From positions 91,215-129,309 of the forward strand of contig DS021199.1 of NCBI GenBank assembly GCA_001735895.1: 38,095 nt of DNA, read 5' to 3'. The translations under genes were made by a program, and so were the position numbers. The stretch's first letter is position 1, and every line of letters begins with the position of its first letter. Positions 17,618 to 25,969 of the stretch are shown here, piece by piece. The notes beneath the pieces were generated by a model. It was not told the origin of the DNA and made no database searches. It saw nothing but the letters and a program-made list of their open reading frames with translations. This DNA is from Olavius algarvensis Gamma 3 endosymbiont. GTDB taxonomy: Bacteria > Pseudomonadota > Gammaproteobacteria > GCA-001735895.

Positions 17618-19129
17618 ATGAACGGCCGGCGCAGACGCCAGGGCGGCAGCGCCGCCCGCCGCGCCGCGTTGGCAAAGCGCCCAAATCGTGCATCATCCCG
17701 AAATTAAACGCGGCATCCCGCTGATGGAAGTCACCAATCAGGAGGGAGTGGAGCTGATCCATGACTTCGCGATGCGCGTCGCCGAGCAAATCGGTTGCGA
17801 TTTTCAGGACGAAGAATCGCTTAGCCTTTGGCGCCAGACCGGCGCCGAAATCGACGGCGAACGCGTTCGTATCGGGCGCGACGAGTTACTCGACCTGATC
17901 GGCAAGATCCCCTCCTCTTACGTTCACCATGCGCGCAACTCCGAGCGCACGGTGCGCGTCGGCGACGGGCACGCCGTGGTCTCTCCGTCTTACGGGGCAC
18001 CCTTCGTACGCGACCTGGAAGGCGTGCGGCGTTACTCCACGCTCGAAGATCTCGACAATCTGCAAAAACTCAATCACATGGCATCGACGGTGCATATCGC
18101 CGGCGGTACCATCGTCGAGCCGGTCGACGTCCCGGTGCCGCACCGGCATTTGCACATGGCCTACAGCGGCCTCAAATACTCCGACAAACCCATCATCGGT
18201 AACGTGACCGCGCGCGCGCGGAGGACACGCTCGCCATGCTCAAACTCGTGTTCGGCGATGATTTCGCCGCCAACAATACCGTGACCACGTCGTTGATCAA
18301 TGCCAATTCGCCGCTGGTCTGGGACGAAACCATGCTCGATTCGCTCAAGGTTTACGCGCTGAATAATCAGGCGGTGATGTGTTCGCCGTTTTCGATGGCG
18401 GCGGCGAGCACTCCGGCGAGCAACGTCGGCACGGTCGGCGTGGTGCTGGCCGAGGCATTGATGGCGATGGCGCTGACGCAAATCATCCGGCCCGGAGCGC
18501 CGATGCTGTTCGGCGTGCCGGCGATGACAGTAGCGCTCAACAGCGGCGCGCCGGTGCACGGCTCGCCGGATTCGGCGATGGTGCAATTCCTGTCCAACGC
18601 GATGGCGCGTCACTACCGCCTGCCGCACCGCGCGATCCTGAATGTCGCGACCTCAAAATCGGGCGACATGCAGGCCGCCTACGATTCGATGTGGGGTCTG
18701 TTTCCGAGCATGCTTTCCGGCGCCGACTGGTTGACCATGGGCGGCGGCATGCTGGAAGGCGCGCTCACCGTCGGCTACGGCAAAACCATGATCGACTTCG
18801 AGCAGCTCGACGCATTTTATCACTTCCTGCAGGGACCGGATTTTCACGACATCGAAGAAGTCTTCGAGGCCACCAGGCGCGTCGGTCCCGGCGGACACTT
18901 CCTCGGCGAAACCCACACCCTCAATAGCAACCTGTTCATCTTCGGTTCACAGCACAACAATTCCTACGAACAATGGGATATCGAGGGCCGCCTCGACAGC
19001 GAGTCGGTAGGCGTTCTCAAGGCAAAAAAATGGCTGCAAAAGTACGAGGCGCCGCCGATCGACGCCGCTCTCGACGAAGCGTTGCTGGAATTTATCGCCC
19101 GTCGCAGCCGCGAAATACCGGAAAAATAA
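17618..19129 (+). pseudogene. MttB-family (trimethylamine/betaine:corrinoid) methyltransferase, two frameshifts
   Basis: Non-pyrrolysine MttB homologue, expected to move a methyl group from a quaternary or tertiary amine to a corrinoid protein. Conserved stretches include MEVTNQEGVELIHDFAMRVAEQIGCDF, MCSPFSMAAASTPASNVGTVGVVLAEALM and LNVATSKSGDMQAAYDSMWGLFPSMLSGADW. The start ATG at 17618 has GGAG and reads an Arg-rich N-terminus (MNGRRRRQGGSAARRAA). Removing one T at 17669-17670 connects it to WQSAQIVHHPEIKRGIPL. A second break lies in the CG run at 18211-18220, between IIGNVTAR and RAEDTLAMLKLVFG; taking out one CG unit gives 502 aa. No in-frame TAG lies at either junction, so these are not pyrrolysine codons. 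No corrinoid-binding protein gene is in the window. Confidence 0.83.
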
Positions 19130-19199
19130 AAATCCGCGCGCGGCGATTCGCCGCGACGAGGGACGGGTTATACTTTGCCGCATCCCCGACTGAATAGCG

Positions 19200-20512
19200 A
19201 TGATGCAATCTCCGGTGAAAGACCAAATATTGCGCCTGTGTCAATCCCTGTTTCCGCAGTGGGCCGGGCTTGCCATGGCGGATTTCGAGTTTGACGATCC
19301 CAAGGGTTTTTCTTCGTTCACGATGGGAATTCGGTCGCGTCGGCCGCTGCAACCGAATGCGATTTTATATCGCCGGCTAGCAGGCAAGGACAATGCAATT
19401 CTCGATTTTGCCACCGAAAAGGAAGTATTTCTGACCCTCGGCGCAAACGATATCGCCGCCCACTGCTACTATTAACCCGGCGACAATATATGTCGCATTC
19501 AGCCATCGCGTGTCTGTTCACAGCAAGGCATCAGAACGCCGCTGCAGTTATTCTGCAGCAAGTTCTGATAACGCCGTCTGTGGGCAGACACGCGATGGCC
19601 TATCTTGTTTAATATCAATTAGTTAGGGGTCCCAAGAAAGCGTCAGCTCCGCGTTGCAACTCTTGCCAATGGAATAACCATTGGCGGCGAGTCGCGCCTT
19701 GATCTGACGCTTTCTTGGGACCCTGAATACGGCATATATTGTCGCCGGGTTAATATTACGACGAAACCTGCCGCGTCGAGGCATTTTATCAGGGGCGCAG
19801 TCTACAGGCCGGGGATTTGTTCGAGCCGCAAAACCTGCGCCAGATTGCCGGCCAGCTGCACCGTCTGCACCGGCTCAAGCCCGCCGGCCTGCCGCAACAA
19901 GGTCTGTTCGAATTGATACGCGACAAATGGGGATCTATGGCAAAGCAGGTGCTCGAACGGGAGACGCAAGCCTTTCCACCCAACGAACGTGCGCTGTGCG
20001 CCGCGCTGCGCGCAATCTATAGCGACGAAGTCCGCGAAAAAGTCCGCCGGTGCCTGCCCGAGGGTGAATTATGCTTTTGTCATAACGACACTTATCACGG
20101 CAATATCATGAAACTCGACGACGGCCGCATCAAGCTGGTCGATTTCGAATTTTCCTGCCTCAACCACAAGGCTTACGATTTCGCCAGCCCGTTCGCCGAA
20201 ACCGTGATGCGCCATCGGCAACCTGAATATCCCTATTTCCGCATTGCCGAACCGGAATACGGCGAGCGCGAACTGAGCCTGCTGATCAACTATTACCTCG
20301 ATAACGATTCGTTCGCGGACCCGCAGCAAAGGAAGGAGGAATTTGACCGGCTACTGTCCGCCAGCAAACGCATGCTGATAATGGCCGACTACAAATACGC
20401 GATGGCCGCGCTGCCGCTGGCCCTCAACCCGATTCAAAAAATCCGCTTCATTCCCTATGCCCACCAGCGTTTCCAAAAATTCCTGGCGGCCTGCGATCAG
20501 TTGCTCGATTAA
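19200..20512 (+). pseudogene. Choline/ethanolamine kinase-like phosphotransferase, split by a MITE
   Basis: APH-fold kinase. The C-terminal half carries LCFCHNDTYHGNIM (catalytic HxDxxxxN loop) and IKLVDFEFSCLNHKAYDFA (metal-binding DFE), the choline/ethanolamine kinase signature. The N-terminal lobe (19200-19471) stops at TAA inside an inserted element. Removing 19472-19753 and one TA copy rejoins AAHCYYYDETCRVEAFYQG in frame: 272 + 757 nt = 343 codons, a 342-aa protein. A second ATG at 19203 is equally possible; no ribosome site is clear. It lies 70 bp after MttB and would belong to the same methylated-amine set. The right-hand fragment has no obvious start, so the gene is most likely dead. 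Confidence 0.88.
19472..19753. mobile_element. 282-bp palindromic MITE with TA target duplication
   Basis: Non-autonomous element. Its 21-bp perfect terminal inverted repeats (19472-19492 and 19733-19753) begin TTAACCCGGCGACAATATAT and are flanked by a TA duplication (19470-19471 and 19754-19755). TA duplication is typical of IS630/Tc1-mariner transposition. Inside are two stem modules. The first has a 15-bp perfect arm pair (GCCATCGCGTGTCTG, 19502-19516 with 19585-19599) enclosing ATCAGAAC/GTTCTGAT (19530-19537, 19562-19569). The second has a 20-bp perfect pair (19627-19646 with 19704-19723) enclosing a CCAATGG/CCATTGG stem. No coding capacity. Confidence 0.92.
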
Positions 20513-20602
20513 AAAGTAAGCAAGCCCCGACAACTTGACTACAGGCTCCATTTTGCCGGGCAATCAGGCGGAAAATTACCCGCCCGGGGTGTCAGTGGAA
20601 TT

Positions 20603-20677
20603 TTAAACTAGTAAAAACGGGAAATTGAAAAGCGTAATCGCGGTGATGATTAATATATAAGGGGTTAGCTCTCGCAT
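20603..20677 (-). CDS. 24-aa predicted membrane peptide
   Basis: Frame of 24 codons plus TAA. GGAG lies six bases before the ATG (GGAGAAACCCATG). The peptide starts MRELTPY and is otherwise hydrophobic, ending in FLLV, consistent with one transmembrane helix. It is divergent from the LysR gene at 20782 with 104 bp between the starts. Family not recognised. Support is the ribosome site, the amino-acid bias and the divergent placement only. Confidence 0.4.
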   Translation of the reverse strand: MRELTPYILIITAITLFNFPFLLV

Positions 20678-20762
20678 GGGTTTCTCCGAATGTCAAAAAG
20701 TGAATTACGAATGATTTTAGGCCTGCAATAGATTTAATCAAATGATATATTATTGAGTTTTA

Positions 20763-20779
20763 ATTAAATTTTACTTAAT
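20763..20779. promoter_or_regulatory. A/T-rich inverted repeat before LysR gene
   Basis: ATTAA-N7-TTAAT lies two bases upstream of the ATG at 20782, where binding would block translation or transcription of the regulator. It sits in the gap shared with the divergent 24-aa peptide, so it is a candidate autoregulatory site. Evidence is positional only. Confidence 0.35.
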
Positions 20780-20781
20780 CT

Positions 20782-21657
20782 ATGGAGATACGGCATTTAC
20801 GCACCCTGGCGACCGTGGCGGACGCGGATTCCTTTGCCAGCGCGGCTGAGCAATTGTTTGTTACCCCGGCCGCCGTCAGCCAGCAAATCCGGCAGCTTGA
20901 AGCGGAACTCGGGATACAGCTATTCGATCGGGCGCTGCGCCCACCCAGGCTCAACGCCCAAGCCGAGGTCCTGGTAGGCCGCGCGCGCGAGTTGGTCGAA
21001 CAGTTCAACGATTTCAAAACCAGCGCCCTCGAAAGCCGGCTACGAGGTCGCCTATCGATCGGTTCGGTTAACGGCATTACCGCCAGCCTGCTGCCGGAAA
21101 CGCTGCGCTCGCTAACGCGGCGCTATCCCGAAGTTCGGGTGCGTATCGAAGAAGGGTCGTCAAGGCAATTGGCACGCCGCGTCAAACGCCGCGAACTCGA
21201 CGCGGCTATTATCAGCGATATCAAAAATTTGCCTGATTCGATGGAAAAACTTCCGCTCTTCAGTGAGCCGCTGGTCGTCATCGAAAACCAGGCAAGCGAG
21301 GCGAGATCATGGCGCGAAGTCCTGCAGCGAGATCCTTTCCTGAAAATTAATACTGCCTCGGGTTTGGGCAGCCTGATCGCCGATTCGCTTAAACGTTTCA
21401 GGGTTCGAGTCGATGAAGCCATGGAGCTCGACTCCACCGATTCGTTGGTGCAAATGACACTGGCGGGACTCGGCAGCGGCGTGGTCCCGATGGGGCGCGT
21501 GTCCGCCGAAGCGGCCCGCAGCCTGAGAATTTTCCCGTTTGGCGAGCCGCAGGTGCAGCGCCAGGTGGTGCTGGTTCAGCGCAGCAGCAAAGCCCCGGCC
21601 GAATTACTGCGGGTACTTTACCGCGAGATACAGTCGCAGATCGCCGAACGCAGCTAA
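20782..21657 (+). CDS. LysR-family transcriptional regulator
   Basis: Protein of 291 aa with an N-terminal winged helix-turn-helix (MEIRHLRTLATVADADSFASAAEQLFVTPAAVSQQIRQLEAELG) and a substrate-binding-like effector domain (residues 90-290). The ATG at 20782 lacks a good ribosome site. The upstream region is A/T-rich with an inverted repeat. It diverges from a tiny membrane peptide and is convergent with the creatininase-family gene; its TAA lies in the left arm of a palindromic element. Target genes are not evident. Confidence 0.93.
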   Translation: MEIRHLRTLATVADADSFASAAEQLFVTPAAVSQQIRQLEAELGIQLFDRALRPPRLNAQAEVLVGRARELVEQFNDFKTSALESRLRGRLSIGSVNGITASLLPETLRSLTRRYPEVRVRIEEGSSRQLARRVKRRELDAAIISDIKNLPDSMEKLPLFSEPLVVIENQASEARSWREVLQRDPFLKINTASGLGSLIADSLKRFRVRVDEAMELDSTDSLVQMTLAGLGSGVVPMGRVSAEAARSLRIFPFGEPQVQRQVVLVQRSSKAPAELLRVLYREIQSQIAERS

Positions 21658-21850
21658 CCCGAATATTTCATGAAGGGAACGAAATCAGGGGAAATCTGGC
21701 AAACAAGGTCGGCCGAGATTGGCAGCCAGATTTATCCTGATTTCGTTCAGGTACAAACTGTACCCGCTAACATTCTTGAAAAAACCGTTCAAGTTATTGA
21801 AATTCATTTCATTTCTCAAGAGTTTGTACCGCCTTCGTGAAATATCCGGG
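21658..21850. repeat. 193-bp multi-stem palindromic element between convergent genes
   Basis: Outer arms CCCGAATATTTCATGAAGG (21658-21676) and CCTTCGTGAAATATCCGGG (21832-21850) pair at 17 of 19 positions. Inside are a 13-bp perfect pair (GAACGAAATCAGG, 21677-21689 with 21736-21748) extended by ATCTGGC/GCCAGAT, and a 10-bp perfect pair (GGTACAAACT, 21750-21759 with 21821-21830). The fold would be a multi-arm cruciform. It fills exactly the gap between the LysR stop (TAA) and the creatininase stop (TAG on the minus strand), and the arms continue into both stops. It is probably a MITE-like insertion; a clear target duplication was not seen. Confidence 0.75.
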
Positions 21851-22570
21851 CTAACGCCGACTGAGATCGCCGATCGCGTCGAGGCAATGAGACAGCAGCG
21901 TGTCGGCGATGACGCGGCCTTTGGCCGCGGTCGCCAGCGTCGCCTGCCCATAAACCCCCGATGCCGACCAGGTGCCCTGTCCCGGGTTACGGCTCAAACG
22001 CCCCTCCCCGTCGGCGCAATCGTCGACCGCGCGGCTCATATCGACCACCTGCGGCGCGATATGCAGCATCAGCGAAGTTTCGTGTTCGTCGGCATGCGAG
22101 CCGTAACGTTGCTGCAGCAAATCCGGCGGCAGGCTTTGCAATGCAGCCTCGAGATTCAAATAGTCGAAATGGACGGCCGCTTGCAGCGATGGCCCGACCT
22201 CGGCCAGCGGGCGCAGGGTCGACAGACCCGTATTGAGCACGTAAAAACGCGACAAGCCATGGTCCGACAGGCTGCCGCAGATATCGACGATAAGATCGCG
22301 CGCGGTTTCCAGGCGCAGACTAATCGAGCCCGGGTATTCGGTAAAAGCGGGGTAAAAGGAAACATTGACCAGCGGCGCCACCACGACCGGCAATCGTTGC
22401 ATGATTTCATCGGCGAGCCAGCCCGCGATGATTGCATCGTTGTTGAGCGGCAAGTGCGGACCGTGCTCCTTGGCGGCCGCGCCCAGCGGAATAACGACGA
22501 CCGGATCGACGGCAAAACACGCCTCGGCCTCGATCCAGCTCAGCAGTTCTAGCTTGACTCCAGACTTCAT
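21851..22570 (-). CDS. Creatininase-family amidohydrolase
   Basis: Protein of 239 aa, the normal length for creatinine amidohydrolase / MftE-like hydrolases that open cyclic amides with two metals. Metal-ligand motifs are visible: EHGPHLPLNND (His and Asp) near residue 35 and SHADEHETSLML (His, Glu) near residue 165. The usual NGHGGN loop is replaced by VLNTGLSTLRPL, so substrate specificity may differ. Start ATG at 22570; ribosome site weak (AGAAAG). Its stop lies in the right arm of the adjoining palindromic element, so the original C-terminus may have been trimmed. Divergent from the P-loop gene. Confidence 0.87.
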   Translation of the reverse strand: MKSGVKLELLSWIEAEACFAVDPVVVIPLGAAAKEHGPHLPLNNDAIIAGWLADEIMQRLPVVVAPLVNVSFYPAFTEYPGSISLRLETARDLIVDICGSLSDHGLSRFYVLNTGLSTLRPLAEVGPSLQAAVHFDYLNLEAALQSLPPDLLQQRYGSHADEHETSLMLHIAPQVVDMSRAVDDCADGEGRLSRNPGQGTWSASGVYGQATLATAAKGRVIADTLLSHCLDAIGDLSRR

Positions 22571-22713
22571 TTCTTTCTATTGTTACCCGGATTTCGGCGC
22601 CGACAGTGGCCGATAATAACCCGAGACATAACTTTAAAACACATCGATGATCCATCGCTTCATTTCAGCGCGCCCCGCTAAGTTGCCGCGGGACATCCCG
22701 GGGCTGCCTGCAG

Positions 22714-22734
22714 GACCGCCGCCGGGCGGCGGTC
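22714..22734. repeat. GC-rich 9-bp hairpin
   Basis: GACCGCCGC-CGG-GCGGCGGTC is a perfect stem with a 3-base loop, 55 bp before the P-loop gene. No T-run follows on either strand, so a terminator is not claimed. It could act in the 5' leader of the downstream gene. Confidence 0.5.
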
Positions 22735-22788
22735 TTCGCCGCCCGGTCGATCTGATGTGTCGTCTCCGTGGCTGATCCCGCAGCATCC

Positions 22789-24474
22789 ATGTCCCACTCG
22801 GCGTGGAATCCGGGCATCGAGTCGGAAATTCCGCCGGCTTTGCGCGAACTCGAGACAATCTACGACCCGGCCAATGTCTTTACCTCGCTCGCCGAGGTCA
22901 ACGAACTCGCCACCGAAACCGGCCTCAGCCCCGAGGAATTGACCAGCTTCCGGCCGCATCGGTTGGTGCTGCACGAGCTAATCGTACGAATCAACGCCGA
23001 TATCGTCGTACTCGAAGGCGAAAACGAAGAAGATCTGGGCATCAATTTCCGCAATATCGCGCGCAATATTTTCAGCAAATACGTGATTCCCGGGCTAATG
23101 CAGATCGAGCATGGTTTCGACACCATGCGCACCAAAATCGAAGACATGACTAAGCGCGAGCTCGCGGCGGCACTGCGCCAAGACCGTCCGGCCCGGGCCG
23201 CGCGGCCGTCGTTATGGGCGCGCCTGACCGGCGCCAGGCCGAAACCGGCGGCCCCGGCCCAAAGCAGGCAGGAACGCGAATTCGAATTAATCAACGCTTA
23301 CAAAGCCAGCGGTCTGGCGGCCGACGATCCCCTCGCCGCGGCCGTGTATCGCAGCCTGTACCGGGTGCTCGGTGCGATCGCGACCACGCGCGGTTTCATC
23401 GGCAACGACCCCGAGTACTTAACCGGCATCTGCGTGCGGCACGCCTGTAATTACCTGGGCAGTCGCGACATCGGCCGCAAGGTGGGCGAACTGGTAAAAG
23501 CAGCGATCGCGGGAGAAGGTTACGACTTGATCCCCGACGCCGACAGACCGGTGCTGATCAGCCTCAAGGGCGCGTCCGCCGCCGGCAAAAGCTCACTGCG
23601 CCCGATGCTGCGCGAAATGATGGCGCAACTGGGAATCGAGGATCAGGGTTACGGCACGATTAGTCCCGATATCTGGCGCCGCTTATTACTCGACTACGAC
23701 GCGCTCGGCGCTGGCTATAAGTATGCCGGCCGCTTCACCAGCCACGAAGTCAATATCATCGATACCAAGCTCGACCACTATATTCGCGCCAAGGCCGAAC
23801 GGCGGCACTCGATCCCGCATTTGATGGTCGATCGCTTCCGCTTCGACAGCTTCGCCAGTGAAAAAATCACCAATGTCCTGCATAAGACCTATGTGCGTTA
23901 TATCGATACCATGTATATGTATTTTATCGTAACGCCGCCTGCGGCGACCGTCGAGCGCGGCTGGGAGCGAGGTCAACAGCGCGGCCGTTACAAAGCAGTC
24001 GAGGATTTCTTGGGTCATTGTATCGAGGCCTATGCGGGGATGCCGAAACTGTTGTTCAAATGGCTCGCCAACAGCAGCCCGCGTTACATTTTCGAATTCC
24101 TCGACAATAGCGTGCCCAAGGGAACCTACCCCGAACTGATCGCCCGCGGCACCCAGGGATCGATGCGGATTTATCGCCCCGGCCCGTTTATCGATATCGA
24201 ACGCTACCAGCGCATTAATGTGCTCGCTGGCGCGCCGGAACAGGTGGCGGCTGCGGCCGGGGAATTGACGGTTGCAAACAATCTCGGCTTCCTGCGCCAG
24301 TGTATCGCTAAAATAAAGCTGATCGAATTTGTCGACATCGATACCGCTGCGGCATACCTCGCGATTCGTGCCGGCAGCTTTGAAGTCATCGATGCAGCGC
24401 TCCTAGCGCAAAACCTGGGCGATGAAAACCTGCGGGAAATTATCACGCAACTAGCGCCCGATTTGCTGCGCTGA
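22789..24474 (+). CDS. Uncharacterised P-loop NTPase/kinase-like protein (561 aa)
   Basis: A Walker A motif, LKGASAAGKSSLRP, lies near residue 265. It is preceded by a helical N-terminal half rich in charged residues (with an Arg/Pro/Ala linker at about residues 135-165) and followed by a kinase-like domain (GTISPDIWRRLLLDYD, HLMVDRFRFDSF, YFIVTPPAATVERGWERGQQRGRYKAVEDF). The layout recalls zeta-toxin or nucleoside-kinase folds, where an Arg-rich lid follows the nucleotide site, but no family is recognised. No membrane spans. ATG at 22789 is preferred; a GTG at 22768 is in frame and neither has a strong ribosome site. Divergent from the creatininase-family gene. Substrate unknown. Confidence 0.8.
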   Translation: MSHSAWNPGIESEIPPALRELETIYDPANVFTSLAEVNELATETGLSPEELTSFRPHRLVLHELIVRINADIVVLEGENEEDLGINFRNIARNIFSKYVIPGLMQIEHGFDTMRTKIEDMTKRELAAALRQDRPARAARPSLWARLTGARPKPAAPAQSRQEREFELINAYKASGLAADDPLAAAVYRSLYRVLGAIATTRGFIGNDPEYLTGICVRHACNYLGSRDIGRKVGELVKAAIAGEGYDLIPDADRPVLISLKGASAAGKSSLRPMLREMMAQLGIEDQGYGTISPDIWRRLLLDYDALGAGYKYAGRFTSHEVNIIDTKLDHYIRAKAERRHSIPHLMVDRFRFDSFASEKITNVLHKTYVRYIDTMYMYFIVTPPAATVERGWERGQQRGRYKAVEDFLGHCIEAYAGMPKLLFKWLANSSPRYIFEFLDNSVPKGTYPELIARGTQGSMRIYRPGPFIDIERYQRINVLAGAPEQVAAAAGELTVANNLGFLRQCIAKIKLIEFVDIDTAAAYLAIRAGSFEVIDAALLAQNLGDENLREIITQLAPDLLR

Positions 24475-24515
24475 CAGGGCCTGGGCTAAACTGCCGCTTT
24501 GGCCGGAGTCGATGC

Positions 24516-24938
24516 ATGAGCAAATCCATAAACGGCAGCTGCCTTTGCCAGACGGTCACTTACCGGTATCACGGACCCGCGCACCTGTTCCAGTATTGCC
24601 ACTGTTCACGCTGCCGCAAATTCACCGGCAGCGCCCACGCGACGAATATCATCATCGATCCGAAGAATTTCGAATGGCTTAGCGGAGAAGATATGGTCGG
24701 ACGCTTCGAACCACTGCAGGCCAAACACTTCGCCACCAGTTTCTGCAAGCAATGTGGGTCATCCCTGCCCTGGCAGTCACAAAGCGGTACCGCAATGGTC
24801 ATTCCCGCCGGTACGCTCGATCAAGATCCCGAAATCAAACCGACGCAAAACATTTATTGGGACTCGCGCGCGCCCTGGCGAGAGGAAGTGAGCGCACTGC
24901 CGCAGCACAATGAGTTACCGCCGCGCAGCAACAAATAA
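24516..24938 (+). CDS. GFA-family (CENP-V/GFA) zinc protein
   Basis: Protein of 140 aa with the full zinc-ligand set of the glutathione-dependent formaldehyde-activating enzyme family: CLCQTV near residue 9, YCHCSRCRK near residue 28 and FCKQCGSS near residue 78. Ribosome site GGAG seven bases before ATG 24516. The family name is historical and many members do not act on formaldehyde. Here formaldehyde would be produced by the upstream demethylases, so a link is possible but unproven. The beta-propeller gene follows after 13 bp, so the two are likely one operon. Confidence 0.9.
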   Translation: MSKSINGSCLCQTVTYRYHGPAHLFQYCHCSRCRKFTGSAHATNIIIDPKNFEWLSGEDMVGRFEPLQAKHFATSFCKQCGSSLPWQSQSGTAMVIPAGTLDQDPEIKPTQNIYWDSRAPWREEVSALPQHNELPPRSNK

Positions 24939-24951
24939 AGGGCTCACCGCC

Positions 24952-25953
24952 ATGATCCGATTCATGCTGAGATTATTGCTAGTTAACTGCCTATGGCTGG
25001 TACCCCTTGCGGCGCCGGCGGCGGTGCCCGCAAATCCGCTATTGGTCGACGATTCAATTTTCGTTTCGCAACAGGGCGTTTACCGTTTCGATTTAACATC
25101 CGGCAAAACCCTGTGGTCCAGTCTAGCCGGAGTCGAAACCTTCGAACCCGTCGCGTTTGCGGATTTGATCCTGGTCGGCAGCACGCAGGGTCTATACGCC
25201 CTCGCGGCAGAGGACGGTCGCGTCGTCTGGCGCATCGAAAAATCCAGGACCTTGTTTACCCCCGGGATATCCGACCAGGCTTATGCCGGTAGCGTGCACG
25301 GTGAGCTATACGCCATCGATCCAGCGCATGGCAGAGTTAACTGGCGCCGGCAATTCCCCGGATGGGTTTACTCGCCTGCCGTCACATCGAATTCCGCACT
25401 GCTGTGGACCGGCGGGCAAGCGCATCGCGCCTATGGCTTAGCGGCAATCGACGGCAGCCTGCGACACGAAATACCGACCACCCAGGAAACGGTCTTCAGC
25501 CCGGTGGATATCGGGAACAGCCGGGTAGCGTTCAACCTGTTCGACGGCAGCACGCTGGTGATCGCCGCCGGTAGCGGCAAGGTGCTCGGGTCTTTCACGG
25601 GTAACTTACAACCCAACAACCTGCAATATTACCGTGACATGGTTTATCGCAGCCACCGCGACGGTACGCTGGCCGCTTTCGACCGCGTCAGCCTCGATCT
25701 GCGCTGGCGTAAATCGCTGACGGCGCAGGATTTAATCCTGCATCCGTCGCAGCCGGGGTATTTGCTGGCCAGCGACCGGGACCGTGAGTTAATCCTGTTA
25801 GACCTCGCCAAAAACGACGCGGGCTGCCGCATGCAAATACAGGGCAACTGGAATCTTCCGATCCAGACCGATTTCCGCACCATCGTCCATTTTCAAAAAC
25901 AAATGCAACCTCCCGGCATAAGGCTTGTCGAAACTAAGGCAATCTGCAAATAA
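24952..25953 (+). CDS. Secreted PQQ-like beta-propeller repeat protein
   Basis: Protein of 333 aa. A signal peptide (MLRLLLVNCLWLVPLAAPAA) gives way to tandem blades containing G.(V/L)Y..D...G...W-type units: GVYRFDLTSGKTLW, GLYALAAEDGRVVW, GELYAIDPAHGRVNW. These are typical of PQQ-dehydrogenase/BamB-like propellers. Metal or PQQ ligands of true dehydrogenases are not seen, so this may be a scaffold or sensor. The gene starts 13 bp after GFA and is followed 16 bp later by a c-type cytochrome gene, suggesting a periplasmic redox or assembly function. Confidence 0.8.
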   Translation: MIRFMLRLLLVNCLWLVPLAAPAAVPANPLLVDDSIFVSQQGVYRFDLTSGKTLWSSLAGVETFEPVAFADLILVGSTQGLYALAAEDGRVVWRIEKSRTLFTPGISDQAYAGSVHGELYAIDPAHGRVNWRRQFPGWVYSPAVTSNSALLWTGGQAHRAYGLAAIDGSLRHEIPTTQETVFSPVDIGNSRVAFNLFDGSTLVIAAGSGKVLGSFTGNLQPNNLQYYRDMVYRSHRDGTLAAFDRVSLDLRWRKSLTAQDLILHPSQPGYLLASDRDRELILLDLAKNDAGCRMQIQGNWNLPIQTDFRTIVHFQKQMQPPGIRLVETKAICK

Positions 25954-25969
25954 ACCAGGGGGAGATTTT

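Noticed and set aside
18200-18240. Pyrrolysine (amber) readthrough as the cause of the split MttB
   Set aside because: The two parts are in different frames and no TAG sits at the junction. The known Pyl position is also further downstream.
22714-22734. Perfect GC hairpin as a rho-independent terminator
   Set aside because: There is no T-run on either strand and it lies between divergent genes, where no transcript ends.
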